Source: Platerodrilus igneus (taxonomy: Eukaryota > Arthropoda > Insecta > Coleoptera > Lycidae). Taken from it: a stretch of 64,000 nucleotides of DNA. The stretch is taken from contig JARFIW010000494.1 of NCBI GenBank assembly GCA_036346225.1, positions 868,001 to 932,000 of the forward strand. Reading direction: 5' to 3'. The notes below the pieces were generated by a model, which was not told where the DNA came from, did no database searches, and saw only the letters and a program-made list of their open reading frames with translations. Position 1 is the stretch's first letter, and the number at the start of each line of letters is the position of its first letter. The position numbers and the translations under genes are program-made. This document shows, in pieces, positions 61,701 to 63,208 of this stretch.

Positions 61701-63208
61701 AGGTAGTAGGAAATGAAGATATTAATTTCAGTTAGTTAAAAGGAACTTTTAGCAAGGAAAAGTTTTGATACGTTATACATAATAATGTTGCTATTTCGAT
61801 GTAATAGTAAATTAGGATAATGAATTACAATAGTAAAGCACCCAATATATTAAATACAAACGTTAGTGACATCAGTATTTTACCTTCTTTGTATTCAATT
61901 TATAAAATTACAGAATTAGACCTTAGTAAATCACCGGGCATAGGCAAGCTTATTTGTACACATTCGCAAAAACAAACCATTGAATCATGGAATTAGACCA
62001 ACACACCCTACATCTATATACTAGTAAAATAGCCATAAAATTTAATGCGTTGCAAACGAACAAATGATGCAGCTTCGATACTAAATGTAGAAACATGGGG
62101 AAAAATAACCATTCACACAAATACTGACACATATTAAATAAAAAATCAAGCAGTTTAGATGCACAATTCGTGAGAATGAAATTTGAAGAAATGGTAATGT
62201 TGTATAATGGCTAAGTTCGGAAAAATAAGGAGTTAAGTGAAAGAAACATACAATCGAGATGTAAAGAATAGTCTTTCCTGGAAGCAAAATCGGTGTGCGA
62301 GTTTTGAATAACTTTGCTTGCAATTTATGGCAAGGAACGTTAATCCGTGTGTGGAGGCTTGGAAACTCGTGTAGACACTGGCAATAAACAGGCCTTTGTT
62401 TGCATCTAAGCTCAAAATATGGACTGTTTTTGTGCTGAGTGAGCTGGTGTTTTTGACGTCCTAAATAAGCCGAAGTAATAAACTATGAGTAAAGATTGAG
62501 CTTCTTCTTTTATTAATGACATATGTACATAAGAAATATGTAAATGTAAATTGTAAATGCTTAGGTGGATTTTTATTTGGAGTTATTTATAAAATAGATA
62601 AAGATGAAAAGTGTGAAAGGATATCAAATCACTCCAGTGATGAAGTCATATTTGAGAGAGACCCTTTATTTTAAAAATTTCTTTAATCGAACAAAAAGTT
62701 AGTGTTTTTAAAGCATTGCAGAGAAAGGTAAAACCGGAAGTGGTAAATTTTAGAACACTGAAAGCAAATTATGTACCAAAAAGAAACGTTCATACACAAA
62801 CAGAACAAACATTTATAAGTACAAAGAATATAAGATTAAGAGTCCATAATTAATATTATATGAACTTACCATGCATTTCCATTAGCTGTCTGACAATCTC
62901 ATTAGTGACTTGATCCCCCCATGCATTAATAACTGGCATATTAATGTCATCGATGAACACAGTTAAAGATTTTCCTGCAGGTGGTCCATATGTTGTTCCC
63001 ACTCGTTTATCAACATATGACTCTATAATGCGCTAAAAATTGTACAAAATATTCTTTATAAAGAAACCTATAATGTGATAAATTCTCACCTGTACCATAT
63101 TAGGAGTGGTTGCAGACGAAAAATTAAAAGCTTTGCTAAGCTTAAATTCCATGTCAAAAGTATTTAAATATCCTTTAATCATAACAGTTTTTGCAGTTCC
63201 TTGCTCTC
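4619..63208 (-). CDS. DNAH5/8: Axonemal dynein heavy chain, DNAH5/DNAH8 (outer-arm) type; 27 exons, both ends outside the window
   Basis: Motor subunit of ciliary and sperm-flagellar outer dynein arms: an AAA+ ATPase that walks on the B tubule. Twenty-seven minus-strand exons give about 1,940 continuous codons from AAA3 Walker A (GEQGTAKT) through AAA4 (GVGGSGKQS), both stalk coiled coils, the microtubule-binding domain, AAA5, AAA6 and the C-terminal domain. The full family length is about 4,500-4,700 residues, so the 5' half is beyond the right edge and about 100 C-terminal residues beyond the left edge. The DNAH5/8 class is called from the C-terminal block ([45 protein letters not shown]); DNAH5 and DNAH8 cannot be separated here. 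Fifteen introns are under 100 bp; nine are 1.7-10.5 kb and mostly filled with transposable elements. No stop or frameshift lies inside any exon, so the gene looks functional. Exons are listed separately. Confidence 0.93.
4784..4973 (-). CDS. DNAH5/8: Dynein exon: C-terminal domain
   Basis: Encodes [20 protein letters not shown], then [20 protein letters not shown] and [10 protein letters not shown]. Acceptor TTAG, donor GTAAAT, phase 1, followed by the smallest intron of the window (43 bp). Confidence 0.94.
5023..5164 (-). CDS. DNAH5/8: Dynein exon: C-terminal domain
   Basis: Encodes [20 protein letters not shown] and [17 protein letters not shown]. The [11 protein letters not shown] segment is one basis for the DNAH5/8 class call. 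Acceptor TTACAG, donor GTAATC, with a 49-bp intron. Confidence 0.94.
5215..5382 (-). CDS. DNAH5/8: Dynein exon: C-terminal domain, glycine-rich loop
   Basis: Encodes [20 protein letters not shown], a run of five glycines, then [20 protein letters not shown]. Acceptor GTAG, donor GTATGT, phase 2, with a 50-bp intron. Confidence 0.93.
5383..8515. other. Intron sequence without an identifiable gene
   Basis: First 3.1 kb of the 10.5-kb dynein intron. A weak open stretch at 6346-6543 (+) and a phrase near 7085 (ATGGAACACCCTATAT), of a kind seen at ends of insect DNA transposons, may be decayed repeats. Nothing can be assigned. Confidence 0.4.
8518..9352 (+). mobile_element. Ty3/gypsy-like retrotransposon: decayed gag N-terminal coiled coil
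   Basis: Decayed coding sequence with stops and frame changes, rich in Lys, Glu and Met and repeating MxEM-type units ([20 protein letters not shown]), suggesting a coiled-coil gag N-terminus. It ends at [12 protein letters not shown], where an RTE-derived insertion (9353-10770) interrupts it. Gag sequence resumes on the far side in the same sense. Confidence 0.55.
9353..10770 (+). mobile_element. Composite RTE-derived insertion (tail-cargo-tail) nested in gypsy-like gag
   Basis: Begins in the RT domain with [20 protein letters not shown], continues through a decayed post-RT region to a first tail ([11 protein letters not shown]), then a roughly 250-bp cargo (about 10070-10300), then a second, more divergent RTE tail ending at ACCTAATGATGAT. 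Flanks AATAATCTTAACC and AATAAACTCAACC (11 of 13 identical) look like an aged target duplication. The same tail-cargo-tail order recurs at 32.3 and 58.0 kb. Confidence 0.72.
10771..11914 (+). mobile_element. Ty3/gypsy-like retrotransposon: gag core, basic C-terminus and protease start
   Basis: Gag resumes with [20 protein letters not shown] and [20 protein letters not shown], a typical retrotransposon gag core. Then comes an Arg-rich tail ([20 protein letters not shown]). A retropepsin starts near 11631 with [16 protein letters not shown] (Asp-Thr-Gly intact), followed in another frame by the ILGIDFI motif near 11880. Several frame breaks show it is inactive. An RTE tail interrupts it at 11915. 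Confidence 0.7.
11915..12131 (-). mobile_element. RTE 3' tail insertion, minus strand, 9-bp target duplication
   Basis: On the plus strand it starts with a CAT-rich run (ATCATCATCATCATTAGG), the complement of the ATGATG 3' end of the RTE family, and continues with antisense tail sequence. It is flanked by TGATAATGG at 11906-11914 and 12132-12140. Removing the insertion and one repeat copy rejoins the gypsy-like protease frame. Confidence 0.82.
12132..12290 (+). mobile_element. Gypsy-like protease downstream segment
   Basis: In-frame continuation of the retropepsin region after the nested RTE tail ([20 protein letters not shown]), ending at a stop near 12270. After it comes a G-rich stretch (GGGGGCGG, then GGGGGG near 12304) that could be a polypurine tract, but no LTR could be paired with it. 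Confidence 0.5.
12291..13939. other. Unclassified, possibly LTR-derived sequence
   Basis: Moderately GC-richer patches (about 13060-13330 and 13740-13800) between two gypsy-like coding remnants. No open frame with a recognisable domain was seen. It may be LTR or untranslated sequence of the gypsy-like element; I found no repeated termini by eye. Confidence 0.3.
13940..14640 (+). mobile_element. Gypsy-like pol remnant between protease and reverse transcriptase
   Basis: Plus-strand fragments ([34 protein letters not shown], then [13 protein letters not shown]) resemble the pol segment leading up to the first RT motif of Ty3/gypsy elements. Many stops. It is probably part of the same decayed element as 8518-12290. 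Confidence 0.4.
14995..15020 (+). promoter_or_regulatory. Possible LTR-retroelement primer-binding site
   Basis: TGGCGCCCACTGTAAAC at about 15003 has the TGGCGCCC start that many retroelements use to prime on a tRNA 3' end. This would place an LTR just to its left. No second LTR was found, so this is only suggestive. Confidence 0.3.
15021..15905. other. No recognisable feature
   Basis: AT-rich end of the 10.5-kb dynein intron. The open stretch at 15445-15654 (+) is lysine/isoleucine-rich and has no recognisable motif. Confidence 0.45.
15910..16149 (-). CDS. DNAH5/8: Dynein exon: start of C-terminal domain
   Basis: Encodes [20 protein letters not shown], then [14 protein letters not shown] and [11 protein letters not shown]. 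Flanked by the two largest introns of the window (9.2 and 10.5 kb). Acceptor TTTTAG, donor GTAAGT. Confidence 0.94.
16150..17296. other. Intron sequence, perhaps the left part of a Harbinger element
   Basis: AT-rich. The last bases before the CR1-like insertion read in frame with the Myb-like gene that continues at 21887, so the Harbinger element may extend into this stretch. No left terminus was identified. Confidence 0.35.
17297..17305 (+). repeat. Target-site duplication, left copy (TGAAAGCCT)
   Basis: The same 9 bases occur at 21878-21886, directly after the AATA-rich 3' tail of the CR1-like element. Confidence 0.72.
18008..18883 (+). CDS. ORF1 protein of the CR1/Jockey-like element (PHD-like finger, coiled coil)
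   Basis: 291 codons, intact. Residues 4-60 have a PHD/RING-like cysteine-histidine pattern ([26 protein letters not shown]). A coiled coil follows ([20 protein letters not shown]), then an RRM-like part with [16 protein letters not shown] and VKRIGRL. This order fits ORF1 chaperone proteins of CR1-type non-LTR elements, which bind the element's RNA. ORF2 overlaps its end in another frame. Confidence 0.8.
   Translation: MSICTACKIPFNASSYIVPCSVCSNLFHATLDCAGLSASESKVLDLKKKQMMVYKCIDCHSNGRGNNFVDVHSLSADLKDIKASCGILSTLQTELADVKSHIDGIVKSLEELPRLQGQVDTLQLRISELESANLCSTNNTEKMFSEFQDRISRSCNVILFNLQESSNGNAIDDINLVKTVLEPIGIELCDIKVKRIGRLNVNNNNKTRPVIVTLNSSRDVSIVFRNRFKLKHPIRVSFDKTKSQQQQYANALSELRTRSSAGEVDLVVKYLDNVPTVVQKSSITSQSQTKN
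18884..20072 (+). pseudogene. ORF2 endonuclease part (apurinic-like), frameshifted
   Basis: The first segment has [12 protein letters not shown] and VFTETWLDS (catalytic Asn and Glu). After a one-base shift near 19110 it continues with [18 protein letters not shown] and the DIHHVP motif with a catalytic His, the standard order of the exonuclease-endonuclease-phosphatase fold that nicks target DNA. Confidence 0.82.
20073..21751 (+). pseudogene. ORF2 reverse transcriptase, frameshifted
   Basis: RT motifs in order: [43 protein letters not shown] (catalytic Asp), [20 protein letters not shown] and [10 protein letters not shown] (catalytic Asp pair). The thumb region continues to a stop at 21751. 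Single-base shifts near 20495 and 20575 break the frame. No RNase H domain is present. Confidence 0.85.
21878..21886 (+). repeat. Target-site duplication, right copy (TGAAAGCCT)
   Basis: Matches 17297-17305; the Harbinger Myb-like frame continues immediately after it. Confidence 0.72.
21887..22320 (+). pseudogene. PIF/Harbinger Myb/SANT-like DNA-binding protein, first part
   Basis: Encodes [20 protein letters not shown] and, after a frame break near 22110, [20 protein letters not shown] and [15 protein letters not shown], the trihelix Myb/SANT-like fold that accompanies PIF/Harbinger transposases. It lies upstream of and opposite to the transposase at 24.3-25.1 kb. Its C-terminal part appears after an interruption at 23.58 kb. 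Confidence 0.7.
22400..23575. other. Interruption of the Myb-like gene; unclassified insertion or intron
   Basis: Separates the two halves of the Myb-like coding sequence. It contains a GC-richer block (about 22740-23070) unlike its surroundings, which may be a solo LTR or other insertion. No termini were identified. Confidence 0.35.
23580..23905 (+). pseudogene. PIF/Harbinger Myb/SANT-like protein, C-terminal part
   Basis: A Ser-rich, acidic stretch ([20 protein letters not shown]) is followed by a helical end ([29 protein letters not shown]). It is typical of the C-terminus of Myb-like proteins that partner Harbinger transposases. Stops interrupt it. Confidence 0.6.
24330..25075 (-). pseudogene. 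PIF/Harbinger transposase (DDE_4 type), decayed
   Basis: Minus strand: [14 protein letters not shown], then in other frames [14 protein letters not shown] and [12 protein letters not shown] (first catalytic Asp region), followed by HDARP. Order and motifs match the HARBI1-like nuclease. Several stops and frame shifts make it inactive. Transposase and Myb-like gene in opposite orientation is the usual Harbinger layout. Confidence 0.7.
25312..25772 (-). CDS. DNAH5/8: Dynein exon: AAA6 end and AAA6-C-terminal junction
   Basis: Largest exon in the window. It encodes [40 protein letters not shown], then [20 protein letters not shown] and [14 protein letters not shown]. The LQNCHL and [11 protein letters not shown] motifs are near-universal in heavy chains. 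A 9.2-kb intron follows, containing the CR1-like and Harbinger elements. Confidence 0.95.
25821..26097 (-). CDS. DNAH5/8: Dynein exon: AAA6 core
   Basis: Encodes [20 protein letters not shown], then [20 protein letters not shown] and [20 protein letters not shown]. The GSDP and GQGQE motifs mark AAA6. Donor GTTTAA is weak, but frame and sequence fix it. A 48-bp intron follows. Confidence 0.93.
26309..26424 (-). CDS. DNAH5/8: Dynein exon: AAA6 region (short)
   Basis: Encodes [20 protein letters not shown] and [18 protein letters not shown], ending within an arginine codon (phase 2). Acceptor TTTTTAG, donor GTAAGA. The following intron is 211 bp. Confidence 0.9.
26469..26754 (-). CDS. DNAH5/8: Dynein exon: AAA6 region
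   Basis: Encodes [20 protein letters not shown], then [20 protein letters not shown] and [19 protein letters not shown]. The family usually has a similar kinase-length helical block here. A 44-bp intron follows. Confidence 0.93.
26835..29714. other. Intron sequence, no identified gene
   Basis: AT-rich intron between the AAA6 exons. Near 28240 a 26-codon open stretch ([20 protein letters not shown]) continues after one frame break as a further short acidic stretch and may be the start of a decayed element protein. Nothing else was recognised. Confidence 0.4.
29715..29726 (+). repeat. SINE target-site duplication, left copy
   Basis: GTGAAACGTATC, identical to 30023-30034 on the other side of the SINE. 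Confidence 0.8.
29727..30022 (-). mobile_element. tRNA-derived SINE, full copy with target duplication
   Basis: On the minus strand it begins with a tRNA-like head: box A TGGCGTAGTTGG and perfect box B GGTTCGAATCC, the internal RNA polymerase III promoter. A body of about 200 bp follows, ending in a GGAAAATC-type tail. The 12-bp GTGAAACGTATC flanks it at 29715-29726 and 30023-30034. Confidence 0.85.
30023..30034 (+). repeat. SINE target-site duplication, right copy
   Basis: GTGAAACGTATC, identical to 29715-29726. Confidence 0.8.
30514..30660 (-). CDS. DNAH5/8: Dynein exon: start of AAA6 region
   Basis: Encodes [20 protein letters not shown] and [20 protein letters not shown], the conserved passage after the strut. 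Donor GTTAGT, phase 2. A 3.76-kb intron with one SINE follows. Confidence 0.92.
30706..30991 (-). CDS. DNAH5/8: Dynein exon: AAA5-AAA6 helical segment (strut)
   Basis: Encodes [20 protein letters not shown] and a long helical stretch ([40 protein letters not shown]), the strut that supports the stalk. Donor GTATGC, with a 45-bp intron. Confidence 0.93.
31039..31301 (-). CDS. DNAH5/8: Dynein exon: AAA5, second part
   Basis: Encodes [20 protein letters not shown], then [20 protein letters not shown] and [10 protein letters not shown]. This is one of the best conserved blocks of all dynein heavy chains. Acceptor TTGTAG, donor GTTATG, phase 1, with a 47-bp intron. Confidence 0.94.
31302..32338. 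other. No recognisable feature
   Basis: Start of the 7.65-kb dynein intron. AT-rich with no sustained open frame or repeat match to other parts of the window. Confidence 0.5.
32339..33218 (+). mobile_element. Composite RTE-derived unit (tail-cargo-tail), second locus, with nested SINE
   Basis: First tail (RKCVG-type end: AGGCTAGCTCAGAATAG), then the shared cargo (about 32435-32605) with hairpin GCAGCCACAGGCTGC at 32572-32586. A SINE is inserted at the cargo end (about 32606-32868). The cargo end then resumes, followed by a second tail ending GATCTAATGATGTTGATG near 33210. Same order as at 9.35 and 58.0 kb. Confidence 0.75.
32606..32868 (-). mobile_element. tRNA-derived SINE, head-truncated, nested in the RTE composite
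   Basis: Same family as the copy at 29.7 kb. Box B reads GGTTCGGATCC; box A and the first 30 bases of the tRNA head are missing. Cargo sequence resumes on the right (CCTTCAGAACCACTGA), matching the uninterrupted copy at 10.2 kb. Confidence 0.8.
33243..34069 (+). mobile_element. RTE 5' end fragment: leader and start of endonuclease
   Basis: Aligns by eye with 55836-56690: the leader starting TTCTGAATGGACC with a CTAGA...TCTAG-type palindrome, then decayed endonuclease ([14 protein letters not shown] start near 33672). It breaks off where the Penelope-like element begins. It lies head-to-tail behind the composite RTE tail. Confidence 0.7.
34071..34235 (+). repeat. Penelope inverted terminal repeat, left
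   Basis: Reverse complement of 36186-36348. The minus strand at 34158-34193 carries a hammerhead-like string (see findings). Confidence 0.85.
34240..35523 (+). pseudogene. Penelope-like reverse transcriptase, frameshifted
   Basis: Upstream part with [20 protein letters not shown]; then [34 protein letters not shown] (catalytic Asp, across a frame change near 34862), [18 protein letters not shown], and after another frame change KYVDDIVC (catalytic Asp pair), [10 protein letters not shown] and [14 protein letters not shown]. These are the standard motifs of Penelope RT, which is related to telomerase. Confidence 0.85.
35666..36013 (+). pseudogene. Penelope-like GIY-YIG endonuclease domain
   Basis: Encodes [20 protein letters not shown] with the GIY-YIG-like pair (VYRI...YIGQT), then [12 protein letters not shown] and [14 protein letters not shown], the Cys/His-containing endonuclease typical of Penelope. 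It ends at a stop at 36011-36013. A stop-rich gap of about 140 bp separates it from the RT. Confidence 0.82.
36186..36348 (-). repeat. Penelope inverted terminal repeat, right
   Basis: Reverse complement of 34071-34235. Contains CTTATGATTATGGCAA and TTGCCGAAACGTC at 36228-36263, with a perfect 5-bp GGCAA/TTGCC stem. Confidence 0.85.
36665..36883 (+). repeat. Long terminal inverted repeat, left
   Basis: Contains AAACTAAAATTACTC, GGTATAACTGGTAGGTCTA and CCAAGAACAGCACTTTTATT; the reverse complements occur in the same order at 38154-38347. Confidence 0.78.
36900..37960 (-). pseudogene. DDE_3 / Tc1-like transposase with N-terminal helix-turn-helix, decayed
   Basis: Residues of the first open part include [24 protein letters not shown]-type linker ([15 protein letters not shown]) and HTH-like [20 protein letters not shown]. 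Further down: ILWSDESCF (first catalytic Asp), [22 protein letters not shown]. The second catalytic Asp (normally in QHDGAP) is Asn (codon AAT near 37249). Several stops follow. Confidence 0.72.
38154..38347 (-). repeat. Long terminal inverted repeat, right
   Basis: Reverse complement of the left repeat with about 21 bp deleted next to the CCAAGAACAG block. Confidence 0.78.
38348..38950. other. Possible coding remnant, not identified
   Basis: Plus-strand phrases [11 protein letters not shown] and [20 protein letters not shown] suggest an old protein-coding repeat, broken by stops. I do not recognise the family. Confidence 0.3.
38953..39137 (-). CDS. DNAH5/8: Dynein exon: AAA5
   Basis: Encodes [20 protein letters not shown] and [20 protein letters not shown], characteristic AAA5 sequence. 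AAA5 does not hydrolyse ATP in this family. Donor GTTAGT; the next intron (7.65 kb) holds RTE, SINE, Penelope and Tc1/mariner-like elements. Confidence 0.93.
39187..39483 (-). CDS. DNAH5/8: Dynein exon: end of coiled coil 2 into AAA5
   Basis: Encodes [16 protein letters not shown], then [20 protein letters not shown], the conserved passage from the stalk into AAA5. Donor GTAAAT, phase 0, with a 49-bp intron. Confidence 0.93.
39840..40210 (+). mobile_element. Penelope GIY-YIG remnant
   Basis: In the 983-bp intron a plus-strand phrase [17 protein letters not shown] resembles the Cys-rich GIY-YIG start of Penelope elements. It is heavily decayed and distinct from the copy at 34-36 kb. Confidence 0.4.
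40467..40604 (-). CDS. DNAH5/8: Dynein exon: stalk coiled coil 2
   Basis: Encodes [20 protein letters not shown] and [20 protein letters not shown], a continuous charged helix matching the descending stalk coil. Donor GTGAGC. A 983-bp intron follows, carrying a Penelope-like remnant. Confidence 0.92.
40661..40876 (-). CDS. DNAH5/8: Dynein exon: microtubule-binding domain, second half
   Basis: Encodes [20 protein letters not shown], then [20 protein letters not shown] and [15 protein letters not shown], the end of the tip and the start of coiled coil 2. Acceptor TTCAG, donor GTGAGT. Confidence 0.93.
40924..41091 (-). CDS. DNAH5/8: Dynein exon: microtubule-binding domain, first half
   Basis: Encodes [20 protein letters not shown], then MDAVLIYF and [17 protein letters not shown], the globular tip between the stalk helices that contacts tubulin. 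Donor GTACAA is weak, but frame and family sequence fix it. A 47-bp intron follows. Confidence 0.92.
41092..42090. other. No recognisable feature
   Basis: Start of the 6.4-kb intron. AT-rich; no sustained frame with a known motif. Confidence 0.5.
42092..42217 (-). mobile_element. SINE fragment (tail half), unit 1 of tandem array
   Basis: Same family as 29.7 kb, minus-strand sense. Only the tail half is present (GATTTTCCAATGCTCCACCC to GGTAGGGATCTTTAA); the tRNA head is missing. Confidence 0.72.
42218..42527 (-). mobile_element. SINE unit 2 of tandem array
   Basis: Full unit. The tRNA-like head on the minus strand has box B AGTTCGATTCC and a decayed box A (TGTCTTAGTTAG). It is joined to unit 1 by a spacer of the type CACGCGATACCGTAAATTT. 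Confidence 0.75.
42528..42580 (-). mobile_element. SINE fragment, unit 3
   Basis: Only the spacer (CACGTGACACCCTACATTT) and tail start GATTTTCCAATGCTC remain before the array is interrupted. Confidence 0.6.
42581..42995. other. Unrelated sequence interrupting the SINE array
   Basis: About 415 bp unlike the neighbouring SINE units, with no frame or terminal structure that I recognise. It may be an insertion. Confidence 0.45.
42996..43265 (-). mobile_element. SINE unit 4 of tandem array
   Basis: Starts inside the tail (TTTTTCCTCTGCTACATTAG) and runs to a tRNA-like head with a decayed box B (GATTCGATTCT). Confidence 0.72.
43266..43572 (-). mobile_element. SINE unit 5 of tandem array
   Basis: Full unit, box B GGTTCGATTCT. 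The spacer to its left reads CGATCATGTGGTATCCTAC. Confidence 0.75.
43573..43872 (-). mobile_element. SINE unit 6 of tandem array
   Basis: Full unit with a perfect box B (GGTTCGATTCC). The spacer CGATCATGTGATACCCTAC is almost identical to that of unit 5, so units 5 and 6 are a tandem duplication of SINE plus spacer (period about 305 bp). Confidence 0.77.
43873..44270. other. No recognisable feature
   Basis: Non-coding stretch between the SINE array and the 160-bp direct repeat. Confidence 0.45.
44271..44431 (+). repeat. Long direct repeat, left copy (161 bp)
   Basis: TGAGTTAAGAAAGCTGTGTT to GGTTGATATTT. It recurs at 46069-46227 with, as far as I can see, only a 2-base A indel. The CATCATCATCAT end of a minus-strand RTE starts directly after it, so it is a candidate target duplication of unusual length. 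Confidence 0.85.
44432..44640 (-). mobile_element. RTE-type 3' tail (sister subfamily), distal copy
   Basis: Minus-strand reading ends with [18 protein letters not shown] and an ATGATGATGATG terminus (plus CATCATCATCAT at 44432). Similar to 45585-46068 but different from the family at 57 kb. It is separated from the proximal tail by the 93-bp minisatellite. Confidence 0.75.
44740..45570 (+). repeat. 93-bp minisatellite, about 8.5-9 copies
   Basis: Period exactly 93 bp (starts at 44749, 44842, 44935 and so on) with the core GGTAAGGCTTAAGCAACGAA. Copies differ by only a few bases. Because 93 is divisible by three and the unit lacks stops in one frame, it gives a 263-codon open frame of 31-residue repeats ([20 protein letters not shown]). 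There is no sign that it is a gene. Confidence 0.92.
45585..46068 (-). mobile_element. RTE-type 3' tail (sister subfamily), proximal copy
   Basis: A minus-strand frame with [52 protein letters not shown] and [18 protein letters not shown]: the post-RT region of RTE-clade elements, 5'-truncated at 46068 against the right direct repeat. Confidence 0.82.
46069..46227 (+). repeat. Long direct repeat, right copy (159 bp)
   Basis: Near-identical to 44271-44431; see that entry. Confidence 0.85.
46228..47500. other. No recognisable feature
   Basis: AT-rich end of the 6.4-kb intron. A short possible coding stretch near 46620-46740 could not be assigned. Confidence 0.45.
47501..47677 (-). CDS. DNAH5/8: Dynein exon: distal stalk coiled coil 1
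   Basis: Encodes a charged amphipathic helix ([40 protein letters not shown]) ending in AAL, the distal part of coiled coil 1 just before the microtubule-binding domain. The following intron is 6.4 kb and holds the SINE and minisatellite arrays. Confidence 0.93.
47773..47995 (-). CDS. DNAH5/8: Dynein exon: start of stalk coiled coil 1
   Basis: Encodes [20 protein letters not shown], then a heptad-like helix ([33 protein letters not shown]) that begins stalk coiled coil 1, which carries the signal between the ring and the microtubule-binding tip. The intron to the next exon is 95 bp. Confidence 0.93.
48049..48275 (-). CDS. DNAH5/8: Dynein exon: AAA4 C-terminal part
   Basis: Encodes [19 protein letters not shown] followed by [20 protein letters not shown], the conserved end of AAA4 that leads to the stalk. 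Donor GTTTGT, phase 2, with a 53-bp intron. Confidence 0.93.
48328..48646 (-). CDS. DNAH5/8: Dynein exon: AAA4 Walker B region
   Basis: Encodes [20 protein letters not shown], then [20 protein letters not shown] (Walker B with the following conserved acidic segment), SSGEIANLF and VLCFSP. Donor GTAAGT, with a 52-bp intron to the next exon. Confidence 0.93.
48870..51290 (+). mobile_element. Non-LTR retrotransposon with RNase H (I/LOA/R1-like group), decayed, TAC-repeat 3' tail
   Basis: RT fragments ([63 protein letters not shown]), a thumb region with [20 protein letters not shown], then RNase H ([40 protein letters not shown]) and a Cys-rich end ([19 protein letters not shown]). Tail ACTACTACTACTA at about 51267. 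Many stops and frame shifts; EN and ORF1 are missing (5' truncation). Plus strand, antisense to dynein. Confidence 0.82.
51291..51981. other. No recognisable feature
   Basis: AT-rich intron end before the AAA4 Walker A exon. Confidence 0.5.
51982..52198 (-). CDS. DNAH5/8: Dynein exon: AAA4 Walker A
   Basis: Encodes [20 protein letters not shown], then [18 protein letters not shown] with the AAA4 P-loop GVGGSGKQS and [17 protein letters not shown]. Acceptor TTGCAG, donor GTATGT. The P-loop lysine and serine are intact, consistent with AAA4 nucleotide binding. Confidence 0.94.
52199..53290. other. No recognisable feature
   Basis: AT-rich intron sequence upstream of the IS630/Tc1-like transposase; it probably includes the transposon's left end, which I could not define. 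Confidence 0.4.
53300..54515 (+). pseudogene. IS630/Tc1-superfamily transposase (DDE_3), frameshifted
   Basis: N-terminal part with [35 protein letters not shown] and [20 protein letters not shown]. The catalytic core has [12 protein letters not shown] (first Asp), VTDNAPYHS (second Asp) and CGFNPIEWI (Glu), giving an intact DDE triad spread over different frames. A stop near 53396 and frame changes near 53847 and 54085-54220 inactivate it. No terminal inverted repeats were found by eye. Confidence 0.8.
54516..54999. other. No recognisable feature
   Basis: AT-rich stretch between the transposase and the AAA3-AAA4 connector exon; it may hold the transposon's right end. Confidence 0.4.
55000..55229 (-). 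CDS. DNAH5/8: Dynein exon: AAA3-AAA4 connector
   Basis: Encodes [14 protein letters not shown], an acidic stretch ([10 protein letters not shown]), then [20 protein letters not shown] and [15 protein letters not shown], leading into AAA4. Upstream sequence stays open to 55270, but the acceptor TTCTTAG at 55230-55231 is the one that matches the phase of the GC donor and the family sequence. Confidence 0.88.
55230..55825. other. No recognisable feature
   Basis: AT-rich start of the 5.4-kb intron. The stretch 55230-55270 stays open but lies upstream of the chosen acceptor. Confidence 0.45.
55836..58802 (+). mobile_element. RTE-clade non-LTR retrotransposon spanning 5' leader to 3' tail, internally deleted, with tail-cargo-tail end
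   Basis: About 3 kb. Leader starting TTCTGAATGGACC-type sequence; endonuclease with [21 protein letters not shown] and DTDHN (catalytic Asp and His motifs); most of the RT palm is missing and sequence jumps at about 57222 to [18 protein letters not shown]. The post-RT region follows ([28 protein letters not shown]), then the first tail, the cargo (about 58050-58300) and a second tail ending GACCTAATGATGAT. Flanks ATTATTATTA at 55826-55835 and 58803-58812 may be a target duplication, although they are low-complexity. Confidence 0.8.
58050..58300 (+). repeat. RTE composite cargo, best-preserved copy
   Basis: From AAACATGATGATTATTATAA to GGGTATATAATTGTAAAAC. Contains the perfect 6-bp-stem, 3-base-loop hairpin GCAGCCACAGGCTGC at 58213-58227. 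Related copies lie at about 10070-10300 and 32435-32605 plus 32869-32930. It does not match RTE coding sequence. Confidence 0.72.
58815..59195. other. No recognisable feature
   Basis: AT-rich non-coding stretch. Confidence 0.45.
59200..59980 (+). pseudogene. Decayed transposase-like protein with Cys/His motif, family uncertain
   Basis: A plus-strand fragment with [20 protein letters not shown] and PECTICKK, then in the next frame [18 protein letters not shown] and [20 protein letters not shown]. The order Cys-rich segment, then a Ser/Gly-Asp-Leu-Gln-Lys-Val-containing strand, resembles proteins repeated in many arthropod genomes that I take to be DNA-transposon derived. I cannot name the superfamily. 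Stops and shifts break it. Confidence 0.45.
59981..60656. other. No recognisable feature
   Basis: Non-coding end of the 5.4-kb intron, next to the GC-donor exon. Confidence 0.45.
60657..60927 (-). CDS. DNAH5/8: Dynein exon: AAA3 small subdomain; GC splice donor
   Basis: Encodes the AAA3 lid, including [20 protein letters not shown] and [10 protein letters not shown]. The exon must end after GACAG to keep frame with the next exon. The intron therefore begins GCAAGT, a classic CAG|GCAAGT GC-AG donor. The next exon is 5.4 kb away. Confidence 0.88.
60974..61150 (-). CDS. DNAH5/8: Dynein exon: AAA3 core, PGGGRNDIP block
   Basis: Encodes [11 protein letters not shown] and the highly conserved [18 protein letters not shown] block of AAA3. 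The strongest donor (GTAAGT, exon end 60978) would put the next exon out of frame by one base. A weaker GTTTAT donor four bases further (exon end 60974) restores the frame. I list the in-frame version; the alternatives are a one-base sequence error or a non-canonical acceptor. Confidence 0.82.
61151..62869. other. 1.7-kb intron without identifiable elements
   Basis: The only large intron in the window in which I recognise no mobile element. The open stretch at 61262-61513 (+) has no known motif. Confidence 0.5.
62870..63032 (-). CDS. DNAH5/8: Dynein exon: AAA3 Walker B and sensor I
   Basis: Encodes [20 protein letters not shown] followed by the Walker B strand [10 protein letters not shown] and the [15 protein letters not shown] helix, all typical of AAA3 in axonemal heavy chains. 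It is separated from the Walker A exon by a 57-bp intron. The donor is GTAAGT, splitting a glycine codon (phase 1). Confidence 0.93.
63090..63208 (-). CDS. DNAH5/8: Dynein exon: AAA3 Walker A
   Basis: First exon of the gene seen in the window. It encodes [14 protein letters not shown], the GxxGxxKT nucleotide-binding loop of AAA3, and runs to NMVQ. It starts at phase 1 (the first glycine codon is split). Acceptor AACAG at its right end, donor GTGAGA at its left. The preceding exon is not within the 790 bp to the window edge. Confidence 0.92.
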
